NCBI RefSeq assembly: GCF_031846415.1
Contig: NZ_JAVRHT010000012.1
Span: 1 to 64,000, forward strand
DNA from: Rubrivirga litoralis
GTDB taxonomy: Bacteria > Bacteroidota > Rhodothermia > Rhodothermales > Rubricoccaceae
Reading direction: 5' to 3'
DNA length: 64,000 bases
A program made the translations under genes and the position numbers. The notes under the pieces were generated by a model. The model was not told the DNA's origin, did no database searches, and was given only the letters and a program-made list of their open reading frames with translations. Shown piece by piece: positions 54,808-62,361 of this stretch; position 1 is the first letter of the stretch, and every line of letters begins with the position of its first letter.

Positions 54808-57800
54808 TTACTGGAGGAAGAGCGTCTTACCGTCGGCGAGGGCGTCCAGGCACGCCTGGCGGAGCGCGCCCAGGGCGGCGTCGAGCTCGGCCGGGTCGTG
54901 GATGCCGCCGGTCGCGTACTGGCCGGCGCGGACGTGGACGACGCGCCCGCCCTCGACGCGCCGGATCACCTCCTGCTGGGCCCGGACCAAGCGGCCGGGG
55001 CAGGCGTCGGTCTCGGCGCGGAGCTGGGAGAACGGGGTGTCCGGCGCGGGGTCCTGGGCGTAGGCCGCCAGCGGCTCGGCGACCGACTGGCGGTCGTCGT
55101 CGGCCAGGGCGTCCCAGCCCGGCGTGTCGCGGAGCGCGGCGAGCGCGTCGCCGTAGGCGGCGGCGCGGTCGGTGCTGGCCTGCTCGAAGCGAGCGTCGTA
55201 GGCCGACCGCAGCGTGCCCGCGTGCCGCTCGATCTCGGGGAGCGACTGGAAAAAGAGCTCGCGGCGCAAGAGGTCGTCTAGGTGCCCGGCGGCGTCGGCG
55301 ACCTCGGGTGGGAGGTCGGGCTCCGCCCGCAGGACGGGGGCCTGGGCCTGGAGCGTCTGGCGGGCGCGATCGAGGATGTCTAGGCGGGGCTCGGTGAGGG
55401 CGGCCTCCAGGTCGGCCGCCCGCTTGACGGCCTCGGCGATCTGGTGGTGGGCGCTCAAGAACGTGAGGACCGCCGATTGGCCGGAGCCCGAGCGGACGGC
55501 GCGGAGTTGGTCGAGTGCGCCGGCCAGCACGTCTCGGCCGGGGAGCGCGTGCTGGGCGAGCCGGGCGGCGGCGTCGGCGATCTCGGGCTCGACGCGGTCG
55601 GCCTGGGCACGGAGCGTGCGCGCGACGGCCTCCTCGGACAGCTCGTCGACGCGGACGCCGAACGTGGCCTCGACGTGGCGGGCGGCCTCGACCAGCTTGC
55701 GGCCGTCGAGCCCCTCTTTGGGCCGGAAGGAGGCCTGTCGGAACAGGTTGTTGTTGGGGAACGCTGTGCGGGCTTCGGTGCCCGTGGCCCCGTCGATCTC
55801 CTTGCCCTGGCTGGTGGCGACCACGGCGCCGGCGCGGACCAACGAGACGGCGAGCAGGCGGACGACGTCGAACTCCCAGCCGTAGGGCTCGGCGGCAAAG
55901 TGGTCGGTGAGGGCGCGGCCCGTCGCGGGGTCGCCCAGGCTGGCCTGCCGCGTGACCACCGCCAGCACCTCGTGGAGCGGCCCGCCGTCGGTGACGAACA
56001 CGGGCGTGCCGTCGGTGTCGCGGAGCAGGCCGAGGTCGGTGAACGTGGCGGGCAGACCGCGCAGACTCTCCGACGACAGGAGCGTCTCCAGGTCGCGCCG
56101 GCCCACCTGGACGGCGGCCTCGGCGTAGCGGTCGTAGACCTGGGGGAGCGCCTGGGCCACGAGCGCCTCGGCGGCGCGGCGGACGTCGGGGGCCTTGGGG
56201 TCTGGGCTGCGGTCGTTGCCCCGGAAGTAGGCCCCGCCGCCCAAGAGCGCGCGCGCGAGCCGGGCCTGGAGCTCCGATTGGGCGCGCGACAGGCGGGCCT
56301 TCTCCTCGGCCACGAGCGCCAGCTCGTCGGGCGTCTTGGCCTGGCGCTCGCGCCGCGTCAGGATGTCCCGAGAGCGGTACGCCTCGTCGGCCGCGCGGAC
56401 CAAGGCGGGGTCGAGGGCGGCGGCCCAGACGACGGCGCCGGGCTCGGCCTGGCTCCGGGCGCGGGCTTGGGCCTTGGCGTCGTCCAGGCGGGCGGGGTCG
56501 TCGAGCTCGACGTAGACCGGGAGGTCGCCGTCGACCAGCCGCTCGCCCCCCACCACGAGCCCGGCCTTGAACAGCCGGGTGCCGTGGAGGGCGTGGCTGG
56601 GCTGGGGCTTCCAGAGCGCCTCGGCGGCCGTCTTGTACAAGCGCGCCGAGTCGGCGGGGCGAGGCTGGGCGCCGGCCCGCTGGCGCTCCCAGTCGTCCTC
56701 GGCCGGGGTGGGGATGCGGTAGCCGTCGTCACCTCGGCGGACCTGGTGACAGGCGACGAGCTCGTCAAGGGCGTCCTGGACCTGAGGGAGAACGCTGTCG
56801 GCGTCGACCTCGGGGTAGAGCGAGGCTGCGACGTTGTCGGCGGTCCGGTGGACGGACTGGACGTAGGTGAGCAGGGCGACGGCCTTGGCGGCGTCCTGGG
56901 CCAGCGGGTGCTCGACGGTGTCCGGGATGGCGTCGATCTTGCCGCGGATCTCGGATGGGATGTTGCCGGCGACCAGGTCGTAGACCAGGTCGAGCGTCGC
57001 CAGGCGCCCGATGGGCTTGGAGGCGAGGTCGGTGTCGGGCCGGACCAGGAGCTGCTGGGCGAGCTTGATGATGGTCCGGTTGGCGCCGCCGACGTGCTTG
57101 GAGGCGCCGCCCTGGGTGCGCAAGCCCGAGACGACGCCGATGACCAGGTCGACGTGGTACGGCAGGAGCGGGTAGAGCTCGACGAACCGCTCGGCGGTGA
57201 GGTCGGGGAGCCGGATGTCAGCCGAGAGCTGGGTGTTCTTGGCGAGGCGGCCGTGGTGGTCGGCGTAGAGCGCGCGCAGGGTGTCCTGAGCGTCGGCGTT
57301 CTTAGACAGGACGCGCTTGGCGGTGACCTCGGCGATGTCGGACGGCTCGAGGTGAACCTGCGTCGGGAAGCGGTCCATGAGCCGGGCCAGCTCGACGCGC
57401 GTTCCGTCTAGGCCGCCGACGACCTCGGAGAGCTTCTCCTGCGACGTCACGACCAGCCAGAACCGCCCGCGCCCGACACGGCCTAGGGCCTGGACCAAGG
57501 CCTGGACGTCGAGCATCTTCTGGACGTCGCGGGCGACGAACTGGCCGACCTCGTCGACGACGAACGCGAGGTTGTGGCCCGGCCGGCGGCGGTCGACCAA
57601 GAGCGCGGTCCGCTCCGCCAGCAGGGCCGGCGTGATGTCGGCCCGGCCCAGGCCGCCCGTCTGCCAGCTGTCGGCGGCCGGGTAGGTGTCGGGGTCGAGC
57701 TCGTGCATGGTCCGGCTCGCCTGGGTGACGGCGAAGACGGCGAGCGACTTGGCCTGCGCCCAGTCCTTGTCGTAGAGCCGGGCGAAGGCGGCTTGGAAGT

Positions 57801-58356
57801 CGGCGAGGCGCCCCTCCCCTTCGAGGGCGATCTCGAGCTCGGCGAGGTCGAGGTCGGTGGCGTAGCCGAGGGCCTTGAGGAGCTGGCGGTAGGCGATCTC
57901 GGTGAGCGTCTGGTTCCCGCTCTTGATGCCGCGGTCGGACGACACGTCGAAGACGACGGCCTCGGTGGGCGCGCGCTCGGCGATCTGGGCCAGGAGCACC
58001 CGGACCTTCTCGCCGCACGGCCCGACGAACTGGCGGCCGACACGCTGGGCGGCCGGGAGGCCGTCGAGCGGGCGGTTTTGGAGGGCGAGCCCGAGCACCT
58101 TGGCGAAGCTGGACTTGCCGGAGCCGAAGAAGCCGGAGATCCAGACGCCGATCCCCTCGTGGGGTTGGGAATAGGTGTCGTTGTAGCGGTCGAGGACCTG
58201 GGCCATGTGGCCGCAGATGGCCTCGGTGGCGACGTACTCCTCGACTTCTTGGAGGACGACCTCGTCGTCGGTCTGATCGACCTTGATGACCTCCTCGATC
58301 CGCCGGTGGATGTCGCGGCTGAAGAGGGATTCGATGGGGGCGGCAGAGGTGCTCAA
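54808..58356 (-). CDS. brxC: BREX ATPase BrxC
   Basis: 1182 residues. The start is TTG 58356 (L-S-T-S-A-A-P-I-E-S-L-F-S-R-D), which overlaps the brxB stop as TTGA; no ATG or GTG is available before conserved sequence begins. SLFSRDIHRRIEEVIKVDQTDDEVVLQEVEEYVATE is the BrxC/PglY opening. Walker A is GFFGSGKSSFAKVLG (about residues 75-89). HNLAFVVDEVGQFVA is Walker B, and FWLVVTSQEKLSEV follows as the sensor. The long C-terminal part is helical with RFVELYPLLPYHVDLVIGVVSGLRTQGGASKHVGG, a family hallmark. Full length for type 1 BrxC. It forms a large ATPase that interacts with BrxB and PglZ. Confidence 0.93.
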   Translation of the reverse strand: MSTSAAPIESLFSRDIHRRIEEVIKVDQTDDEVVLQEVEEYVATEAICGHMAQVLDRYNDTYSQPHEGIGVWISGFFGSGKSSFAKVLGLALQNRPLDGLPAAQRVGRQFVGPCGEKVRVLLAQIAERAPTEAVVFDVSSDRGIKSGNQTLTEIAYRQLLKALGYATDLDLAELEIALEGEGRLADFQAAFARLYDKDWAQAKSLAVFAVTQASRTMHELDPDTYPAADSWQTGGLGRADITPALLAERTALLVDRRRPGHNLAFVVDEVGQFVARDVQKMLDVQALVQALGRVGRGRFWLVVTSQEKLSEVVGGLDGTRVELARLMDRFPTQVHLEPSDIAEVTAKRVLSKNADAQDTLRALYADHHGRLAKNTQLSADIRLPDLTAERFVELYPLLPYHVDLVIGVVSGLRTQGGASKHVGGANRTIIKLAQQLLVRPDTDLASKPIGRLATLDLVYDLVAGNIPSEIRGKIDAIPDTVEHPLAQDAAKAVALLTYVQSVHRTADNVAASLYPEVDADSVLPQVQDALDELVACHQVRRGDDGYRIPTPAEDDWERQRAGAQPRPADSARLYKTAAEALWKPQPSHALHGTRLFKAGLVVGGERLVDGDLPVYVELDDPARLDDAKAQARARSQAEPGAVVWAAALDPALVRAADEAYRSRDILTRRERQAKTPDELALVAEEKARLSRAQSELQARLARALLGGGAYFRGNDRSPDPKAPDVRRAAEALVAQALPQVYDRYAEAAVQVGRRDLETLLSSESLRGLPATFTDLGLLRDTDGTPVFVTDGGPLHEVLAVVTRQASLGDPATGRALTDHFAAEPYGWEFDVVRLLAVSLVRAGAVVATSQGKEIDGATGTEARTAFPNNNLFRQASFRPKEGLDGRKLVEAARHVEATFGVRVDELSEEAVARTLRAQADRVEPEIADAAARLAQHALPGRDVLAGALDQLRAVRSGSGQSAVLTFLSAHHQIAEAVKRAADLEAALTEPRLDILDRARQTLQAQAPVLRAEPDLPPEVADAAGHLDDLLRRELFFQSLPEIERHAGTLRSAYDARFEQASTDRAAAYGDALAALRDTPGWDALADDDRQSVAEPLAAYAQDPAPDTPFSQLRAETDACPGRLVRAQQEVIRRVEGGRVVHVRAGQYATGGIHDPAELDAALGALRQACLDALADGKTLFLQ

Positions 58357-58937
58357 AAGATCTTTGGGCGGTAGTTGTGCTCGGCGTCGAGGCGCCCCAT
58401 GAACCGGAGACCGGCCGGGGGCTCGACCTCGCCGGGGTAGAACAGGACGGCGGGGACCAGGACCTTGCCCATGAGCTGGTCCAGGAGCGAGGAGGTCCGG
58501 TAGAAGGGGAAGAGAGCGCCAGCGCGCGTAACGAAGACGACGTCCCGGGTGGGGGCGGCGTCGTCCGGGATGCGGGCGGCGACCAGTCCGTCGAGCGGGA
58601 CGTGGTCGGACAAGATCTGGTGGACGGTCTCGGCCGCCTTCTCCAGACCGACCCCCTGCTCCGCGCCGGCCAGGTCGGCCCAGCTGTAGCCCACGGTTTT
58701 GAGCGCGGCGTCGAGGCACTCGGCGAGCGAGAGGGCGGTGACCCGCTTCCCCCCGTTCTCGAGCCGGGTACGGAGACGGGCGAGCTCCTGGCGGACCGGG
58801 AACTCGGCGTCGGGCGGGTACCGGAAGATGGCGTACGGCATGTCCGCGTAGGCGCTGATGTCGGGCCGGGGGTCCTCCTGGAGGAGGAGCGGTTCGAGCG
58901 TGCCGGTCAGGCGGTCGGTCCAGGGGGCGTCGGTCAC
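58353..58937 (-). CDS. brxB: BREX protein BrxB (DUF1788)
   Basis: 194 residues from GTG 58937. ISAYADMPYAIFRYPPDAEFPVRQELARLRTRLENGGKRVTALSLAECL is the DUF1788 pattern ('M-P-F-A-I-F-x-Y-x-P-x-x-E'), and VVFVTRAGALFPFYRTSSLLDQLMGKVLVPAVLFYPGEVEPPAGLRFMG is the second half, ending YRPKIF. Known relatives bridge BrxC and PglZ. It starts 4 bp after brxA and overlaps brxC by TTGA. Confidence 0.92.
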   Translation of the reverse strand: MTDAPWTDRLTGTLEPLLLQEDPRPDISAYADMPYAIFRYPPDAEFPVRQELARLRTRLENGGKRVTALSLAECLDAALKTVGYSWADLAGAEQGVGLEKAAETVHQILSDHVPLDGLVAARIPDDAAPTRDVVFVTRAGALFPFYRTSSLLDQLMGKVLVPAVLFYPGEVEPPAGLRFMGRLDAEHNYRPKIF

Positions 58938-58941
58938 GGGG

Positions 58942-59730
58942 CTACCAGGTCATCTGCCGCGCGAAGTCGGCGAGGGAGGGGGCGGGCAGGCGGAGTTGGG
59001 CCAAGGAGCCGGCCGCCTGGAAGTCGAGGGCGCGGTACTGGTGGAGCCGGAGCACCTCGCGCTCGACGTCCGCGGCGCTCATCAAGTACATCCGCCAGTC
59101 GGGCGCGTCGAGCAGGTTGCGGGCGTTGGGCTCGCGCTCGGCGACGGCGTGGAGGAGGTACAGAAGGCTGGGGTCGGGGAGCCGGTACGGGGCAAACTCG
59201 CGGACTCGCGTCCCACGAAGGAGGCCGACATCGTTGGAAATCTTGAGCAAGGAAGAGGCCACCCGCTTCGCGGTGCTCTCGCTCCACTGCTTGGTCCCGG
59301 TGACGGCCTCGGCGCGGCTGGGGAGGCTAGCGAGGTACGGGAGCAGGTCCTCGACGCGGACCCTGTAGACGCCATCTCGGTGCCGCTCGTAGAGCCACTC
59401 CCGGAGGAAGTCGGCGAGGAGGAACTCGTCTCGGGTGGCGTGCCAAATCATCAGGGGGGTCCAGACGTCGCGCGGGCATCCGCGTTGGGCGAGCCCGACG
59501 AGGGGGGCGTCGCGCCCCTCGGGGTCATAGCGTCGGTGGAGAACCTTGGCGACGTCGCGGAGCCAGTTGGCGCTTGACGCCCCGATTGAGTTGGTCCGGC
59601 GGAGGCGGTCGAGGTTTTCGTCCTGCGTCTGGCCGAGGTCCCAATCGGCGAAGGCAGCGTAGGTCTCGTCTACAAGGGCGCCCTTGATTAAAGTGAAGGA
59701 GGAGACGACGTCTTTCCGTGTCGGGGTCAA
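58942..59730 (-). CDS. brxA: BREX protein BrxA (DUF1819)
   Basis: 262 residues. The start is TTG 59730, overlapping the stop of the upstream gene as TTGA. SFTLIKGALVDETYAAFADWDLGQTQDENLDRLRRTNSIGASSANWLRDVAKVLHRRYDP is the DUF1819 opening, then WTPLMIWHATRDEFLLADFLREWLYERH and AKRVASSLLKISNDVGLLRG, a winged-helix-like DNA-binding part, ending ALDFQAAGSLAQLRLPAPSL. BrxA binds DNA in characterised systems. Length and motifs match. Confidence 0.92.
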   Translation of the reverse strand: MTPTRKDVVSSFTLIKGALVDETYAAFADWDLGQTQDENLDRLRRTNSIGASSANWLRDVAKVLHRRYDPEGRDAPLVGLAQRGCPRDVWTPLMIWHATRDEFLLADFLREWLYERHRDGVYRVRVEDLLPYLASLPSRAEAVTGTKQWSESTAKRVASSLLKISNDVGLLRGTRVREFAPYRLPDPSLLYLLHAVAEREPNARNLLDAPDWRMYLMSAADVEREVLRLHQYRALDFQAAGSLAQLRLPAPSLADFARQMTW

Positions 59731-60281
59731 GCGTTCGACCGGACGTAGGGGACGACGAGGGCGGCCGGCTGGCTACAGGCAAACCCTGCGGCGAGCTGGC
59801 GGACAGCGTCCACGTCGATGTGAGCCGTCTCCGCCAGTCGGACGGAGGGGTCGGGTGGGGCGGCCGTCAACGCCCGCGCCGCGTCGGCGTGCTGGCCGTC
59901 GATGAGCCCGTGCTCCACGAGTGCGGTGAGGATGCTGGAGGTATTGATGGCTTCGACGGCCGCAAACGTGGGTGCCCAGTCCTCGACGTGGTCGAGCCAG
60001 TGCGACCAGCGGTCGTCGAACGCCTCCTCGGTATCGGCCGGGAGGGTCCACAGCGTGAGGGCTCCGGGTGGCACCTGGCTGGCGCAGCGCTCTTGGGCGA
60101 CGGCGAACGCCACACGCGCCCGAGCGAATGGGCCGGTGCGCGGGGCGATCCGGTCGTAGGCGTACTGACCCGTTGGGCTCAGGACGCCGTCGGAGGCCCA
60201 CCAGTTGGCGTTGTCGGACTCGCCGACGCGTGCGACGACCAAGCGGAGACGGAGGAGCAGGTCGAGGTCGGAGGGAGGCAC
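59727..60281 (-). CDS. brxE: BrxE-like BREX accessory protein
   Basis: 184 residues from GTG 60281. LDLLLRLRLVVARVGESDNANWWASDGVLSPTGQYAYDRIAPRTGPFARARVAFAVAQERCA, then PGALTLWTLPADTEEAFDDRWSHWLD and RQLAAGFACSQPAALVVPYV. The 'L-x-L-R-x-x-V-A-R-x-G-E-x-D-x-x-x-W-W-x-x-x-G-V-L' start and 'F-A-x-G-x-P-x-x-L-x-V-P-Y' end correspond, from memory, to BrxE, described in type 6 BREX loci directly upstream of brxA. It starts 3 bp after the OLD gene and overlaps brxA. Its role is not known. The call is by pattern, without a search. Confidence 0.7.
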   Translation of the reverse strand: MPPSDLDLLLRLRLVVARVGESDNANWWASDGVLSPTGQYAYDRIAPRTGPFARARVAFAVAQERCASQVPPGALTLWTLPADTEEAFDDRWSHWLDHVEDWAPTFAAVEAINTSSILTALVEHGLIDGQHADAARALTAAPPDPSVRLAETAHIDVDAVRQLAAGFACSQPAALVVPYVRSNA

Positions 60282-60284
60282 TCG

Positions 60285-62084
60285 CTATGCGGTGGTGTGT
60301 TGCTCGACAAAGGTCGCGGCGTCGTCCATCACGAACCCGTACCACGTGGACAGGACGTCACCAACGTTGGTCGACAGCTCATTTAGAGGTATCTGGCGGC
60401 CGATGAGTCCTCGGATCCAAGGAGCCTTAACGGCGTTCCCGGACTGCGTCCCGTCCACGCCTTTAGAGCCTAGCTTACGCATGAGTCCTCCCCGGCTGTT
60501 GACGGAGACGCCGGCGGCGTCAGCGAGGTCTTTCCAGGTGGCCTCGGAGGCATCGTCGAGCATGGCCTGCTCCAGGTCAGCGAAGAGGAGACGGAGTGGG
60601 ATCGAGAGGTCGCGGCAAGCGGTGTTGACGGCCTGGCTGTGCTGTTTCCAGGCGGAGAGATCGACGTTGCCGAAGGCCTGCGAGGCGGATTGGAGCGAGG
60701 CGCGGGCCTTCGCTAATGGAGTGTTGGTCTCGTCGAACGCCTGTATGATGGCCGTCGCAGCGTCTGCGTCGGGGACGGCGAGCCATGGGATGGGACGGTC
60801 CTCTCCCCTCCCGTAGGCGTCAAACAATCGGATCCAGGGGGCGAAGTAGTTTTTGGAGCCGACCGCGAGCACATGGAGTCGATCGAGGCAGCCTGCTTCG
60901 TCCACAGCCGCGAAACGACGCCGGAGGGCCTCAAAGAACTGGCGGTCCCCATCGCCCTCCACGAGGAGCACCCCGTGCGAGAACATGGCCTCGGCCCCTG
61001 AGCCGGTCATGAACGCCGATCTCTTGGCCTGCGCGTCGTCGGTCGCCAACGAGGGCTGGTAGAACGTGTGGTGCTTGACCACGACGACGTCGGCAGCAGA
61101 GGCTTCGTCCACCACGAGCGGGCTGTGCGTCGTGATGATGACGCGAGTGTTGGGCCGGTCCGCGAGGAGCCGTCGCGCAAGGGTGCGCTGGGCGGATGGG
61201 TGAAGGAACGCCTCCGGCTCCTCGACGGCGAGCAACACAGGTACATCGCCTTCGCTCGCCCCGCTCGCGTTGACGGCGAGGTCAAGGAGCGATTGGAGAC
61301 CGGCACCTACCTGGTCGACCCCGACGCCGAGGGCGTCATGGTCGGCCGTAGAGAGACGGAACTCGAGCGACTCCACGAGCCAGTCGAGGACTCGTTCGGG
61401 GGGTGCCGAGAACTCGAACTGCCCGTCCCGGGCCAGCCCAGCCGGCAGCTCAGACTTGATGTCGTTCCAGAGCGGTCCGACCAAATCGTTGGTCAACGTT
61501 CTGAGCGTCGAGATCGCTCGGTTTAACTGCTGGCTCTCCCTCCGCTTCCGTCCCCGGCCGACATGGAGCGCCCGTTCTTCGAGGCGGGAGAGGTAAGCTT
61601 CTTTGAGCGTCGACGAGAACCGCTCCGATTGAGCATCTCGGAACGAAGGGACGTGGACGAACCGAAACTCCTCTCTGAATCGACCGAGGATCTTCAGTGC
61701 TTCGGGGGCCGCCTCGTGCTTCTCCCCCCGGACGGCGGCCCCGGACCGGAGGTACCCGTGGGTCCCGCCGGAGGTCAGCACCCGGTACCGGAGGTGAGCA
61801 GGCTTAGCCTTGCCCGTCTGGCGGACGTGGAGGTTTAGTCGCCGTGCGCTGTTGCGTGTGTCCCGCGCGGGGAGGAGGACGGCCTCCGACTCGGGTCGGA
61901 GCGTCTGGCCTCTGATCTCACCGTCCGTCGCCCGGTTGAGGAGCCAGTCGATCAAGGTGAGGGCCGCGGTCTTCCCTGAGTTGTTGGGTCCGACGATCAC
62001 CATTCGCTCGCGGTCGAGACCGAGCGTGGCCCGCTGAAAGCCGTGAAGGTTCTCGATCTCGACGCCGATCAGCGGATGAGTCAT
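60285..62084 (-). CDS. OLD-family ATPase/nuclease (AAA plus TOPRIM)
   Basis: 599 residues from ATG 62084. IGVEIENLHGFQRATLGLDRERMVIVGPNNSGKTAALTLIDW holds Walker A GPNNSGKT (about 31-38). The ABC-type signature and Walker B are near PVLLAVEEPEAFLHPSAQRTLARRLL, and RVIITTHSPLVV is the switch His. The C-terminal TOPRIM domain has GVLLVEGDGDRQFFEALRR (metal-binding Glu, about 374) and IPWLAVPDADAAT (D-x-D, about 435). This is the OLD nuclease layout, also found in GajA of Gabija, but no UvrD-like GajB lies near. It is the first cistron of the BREX operon, 3 bp ahead of brxE. Confidence 0.85.
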   Translation of the reverse strand: MTHPLIGVEIENLHGFQRATLGLDRERMVIVGPNNSGKTAALTLIDWLLNRATDGEIRGQTLRPESEAVLLPARDTRNSARRLNLHVRQTGKAKPAHLRYRVLTSGGTHGYLRSGAAVRGEKHEAAPEALKILGRFREEFRFVHVPSFRDAQSERFSSTLKEAYLSRLEERALHVGRGRKRRESQQLNRAISTLRTLTNDLVGPLWNDIKSELPAGLARDGQFEFSAPPERVLDWLVESLEFRLSTADHDALGVGVDQVGAGLQSLLDLAVNASGASEGDVPVLLAVEEPEAFLHPSAQRTLARRLLADRPNTRVIITTHSPLVVDEASAADVVVVKHHTFYQPSLATDDAQAKRSAFMTGSGAEAMFSHGVLLVEGDGDRQFFEALRRRFAAVDEAGCLDRLHVLAVGSKNYFAPWIRLFDAYGRGEDRPIPWLAVPDADAATAIIQAFDETNTPLAKARASLQSASQAFGNVDLSAWKQHSQAVNTACRDLSIPLRLLFADLEQAMLDDASEATWKDLADAAGVSVNSRGGLMRKLGSKGVDGTQSGNAVKAPWIRGLIGRQIPLNELSTNVGDVLSTWYGFVMDDAATFVEQHTTA

Positions 62085-62361
62085 GGACAGGCGTGCGCGT
62101 GGTCTTATTGAGAGGGAGGTGCCCTCATGGCGAGACGACCCGTGGGTCGCTAGTTCGCCCGCCGGGCTGAGGTTACGCAATGGCACGAGGCCCACGCCTA
62201 CCGTGCCGTCCCCCTCGGTAGACTTGGGGGACTTGGCGCGGCGTAGGCCGAATGCGCATACGTAGCTGGTGATCGGACCCGAGCTCAGCGGCGTGTTCTG
62301 TCCGACGCACGGATGTCACGGGGGGAGCGATATCCTTCCTGGCACCACCATCTGCGTTCCG
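62085..62361. promoter_or_regulatory. Divergent promoter region of the BREX operon and a TPR gene
   Basis: 277 bp between two divergent start codons; it must drive the ~18.5-kb leftward operon and the rightward TPR gene. No strong palindrome, Shine-Dalgarno sequence or E. coli-type -35/-10 pair is visible, in keeping with the rest of the window. Confidence 0.5.

Noticed and set aside
45961..58374. Long + strand frames (up to 764 codons) opposite pglZ, brxC, pglX and brxL
   Set aside because: They are antisense shadows with valine-, glycine-, glutamate- and arginine-rich sequence and no domain; the - strand frames encode recognisable BREX proteins.
60285..62084. Gabija system
   Set aside because: The OLD protein is GajA-like in layout, but no UvrD/PcrA-like helicase (GajB) lies on either side.
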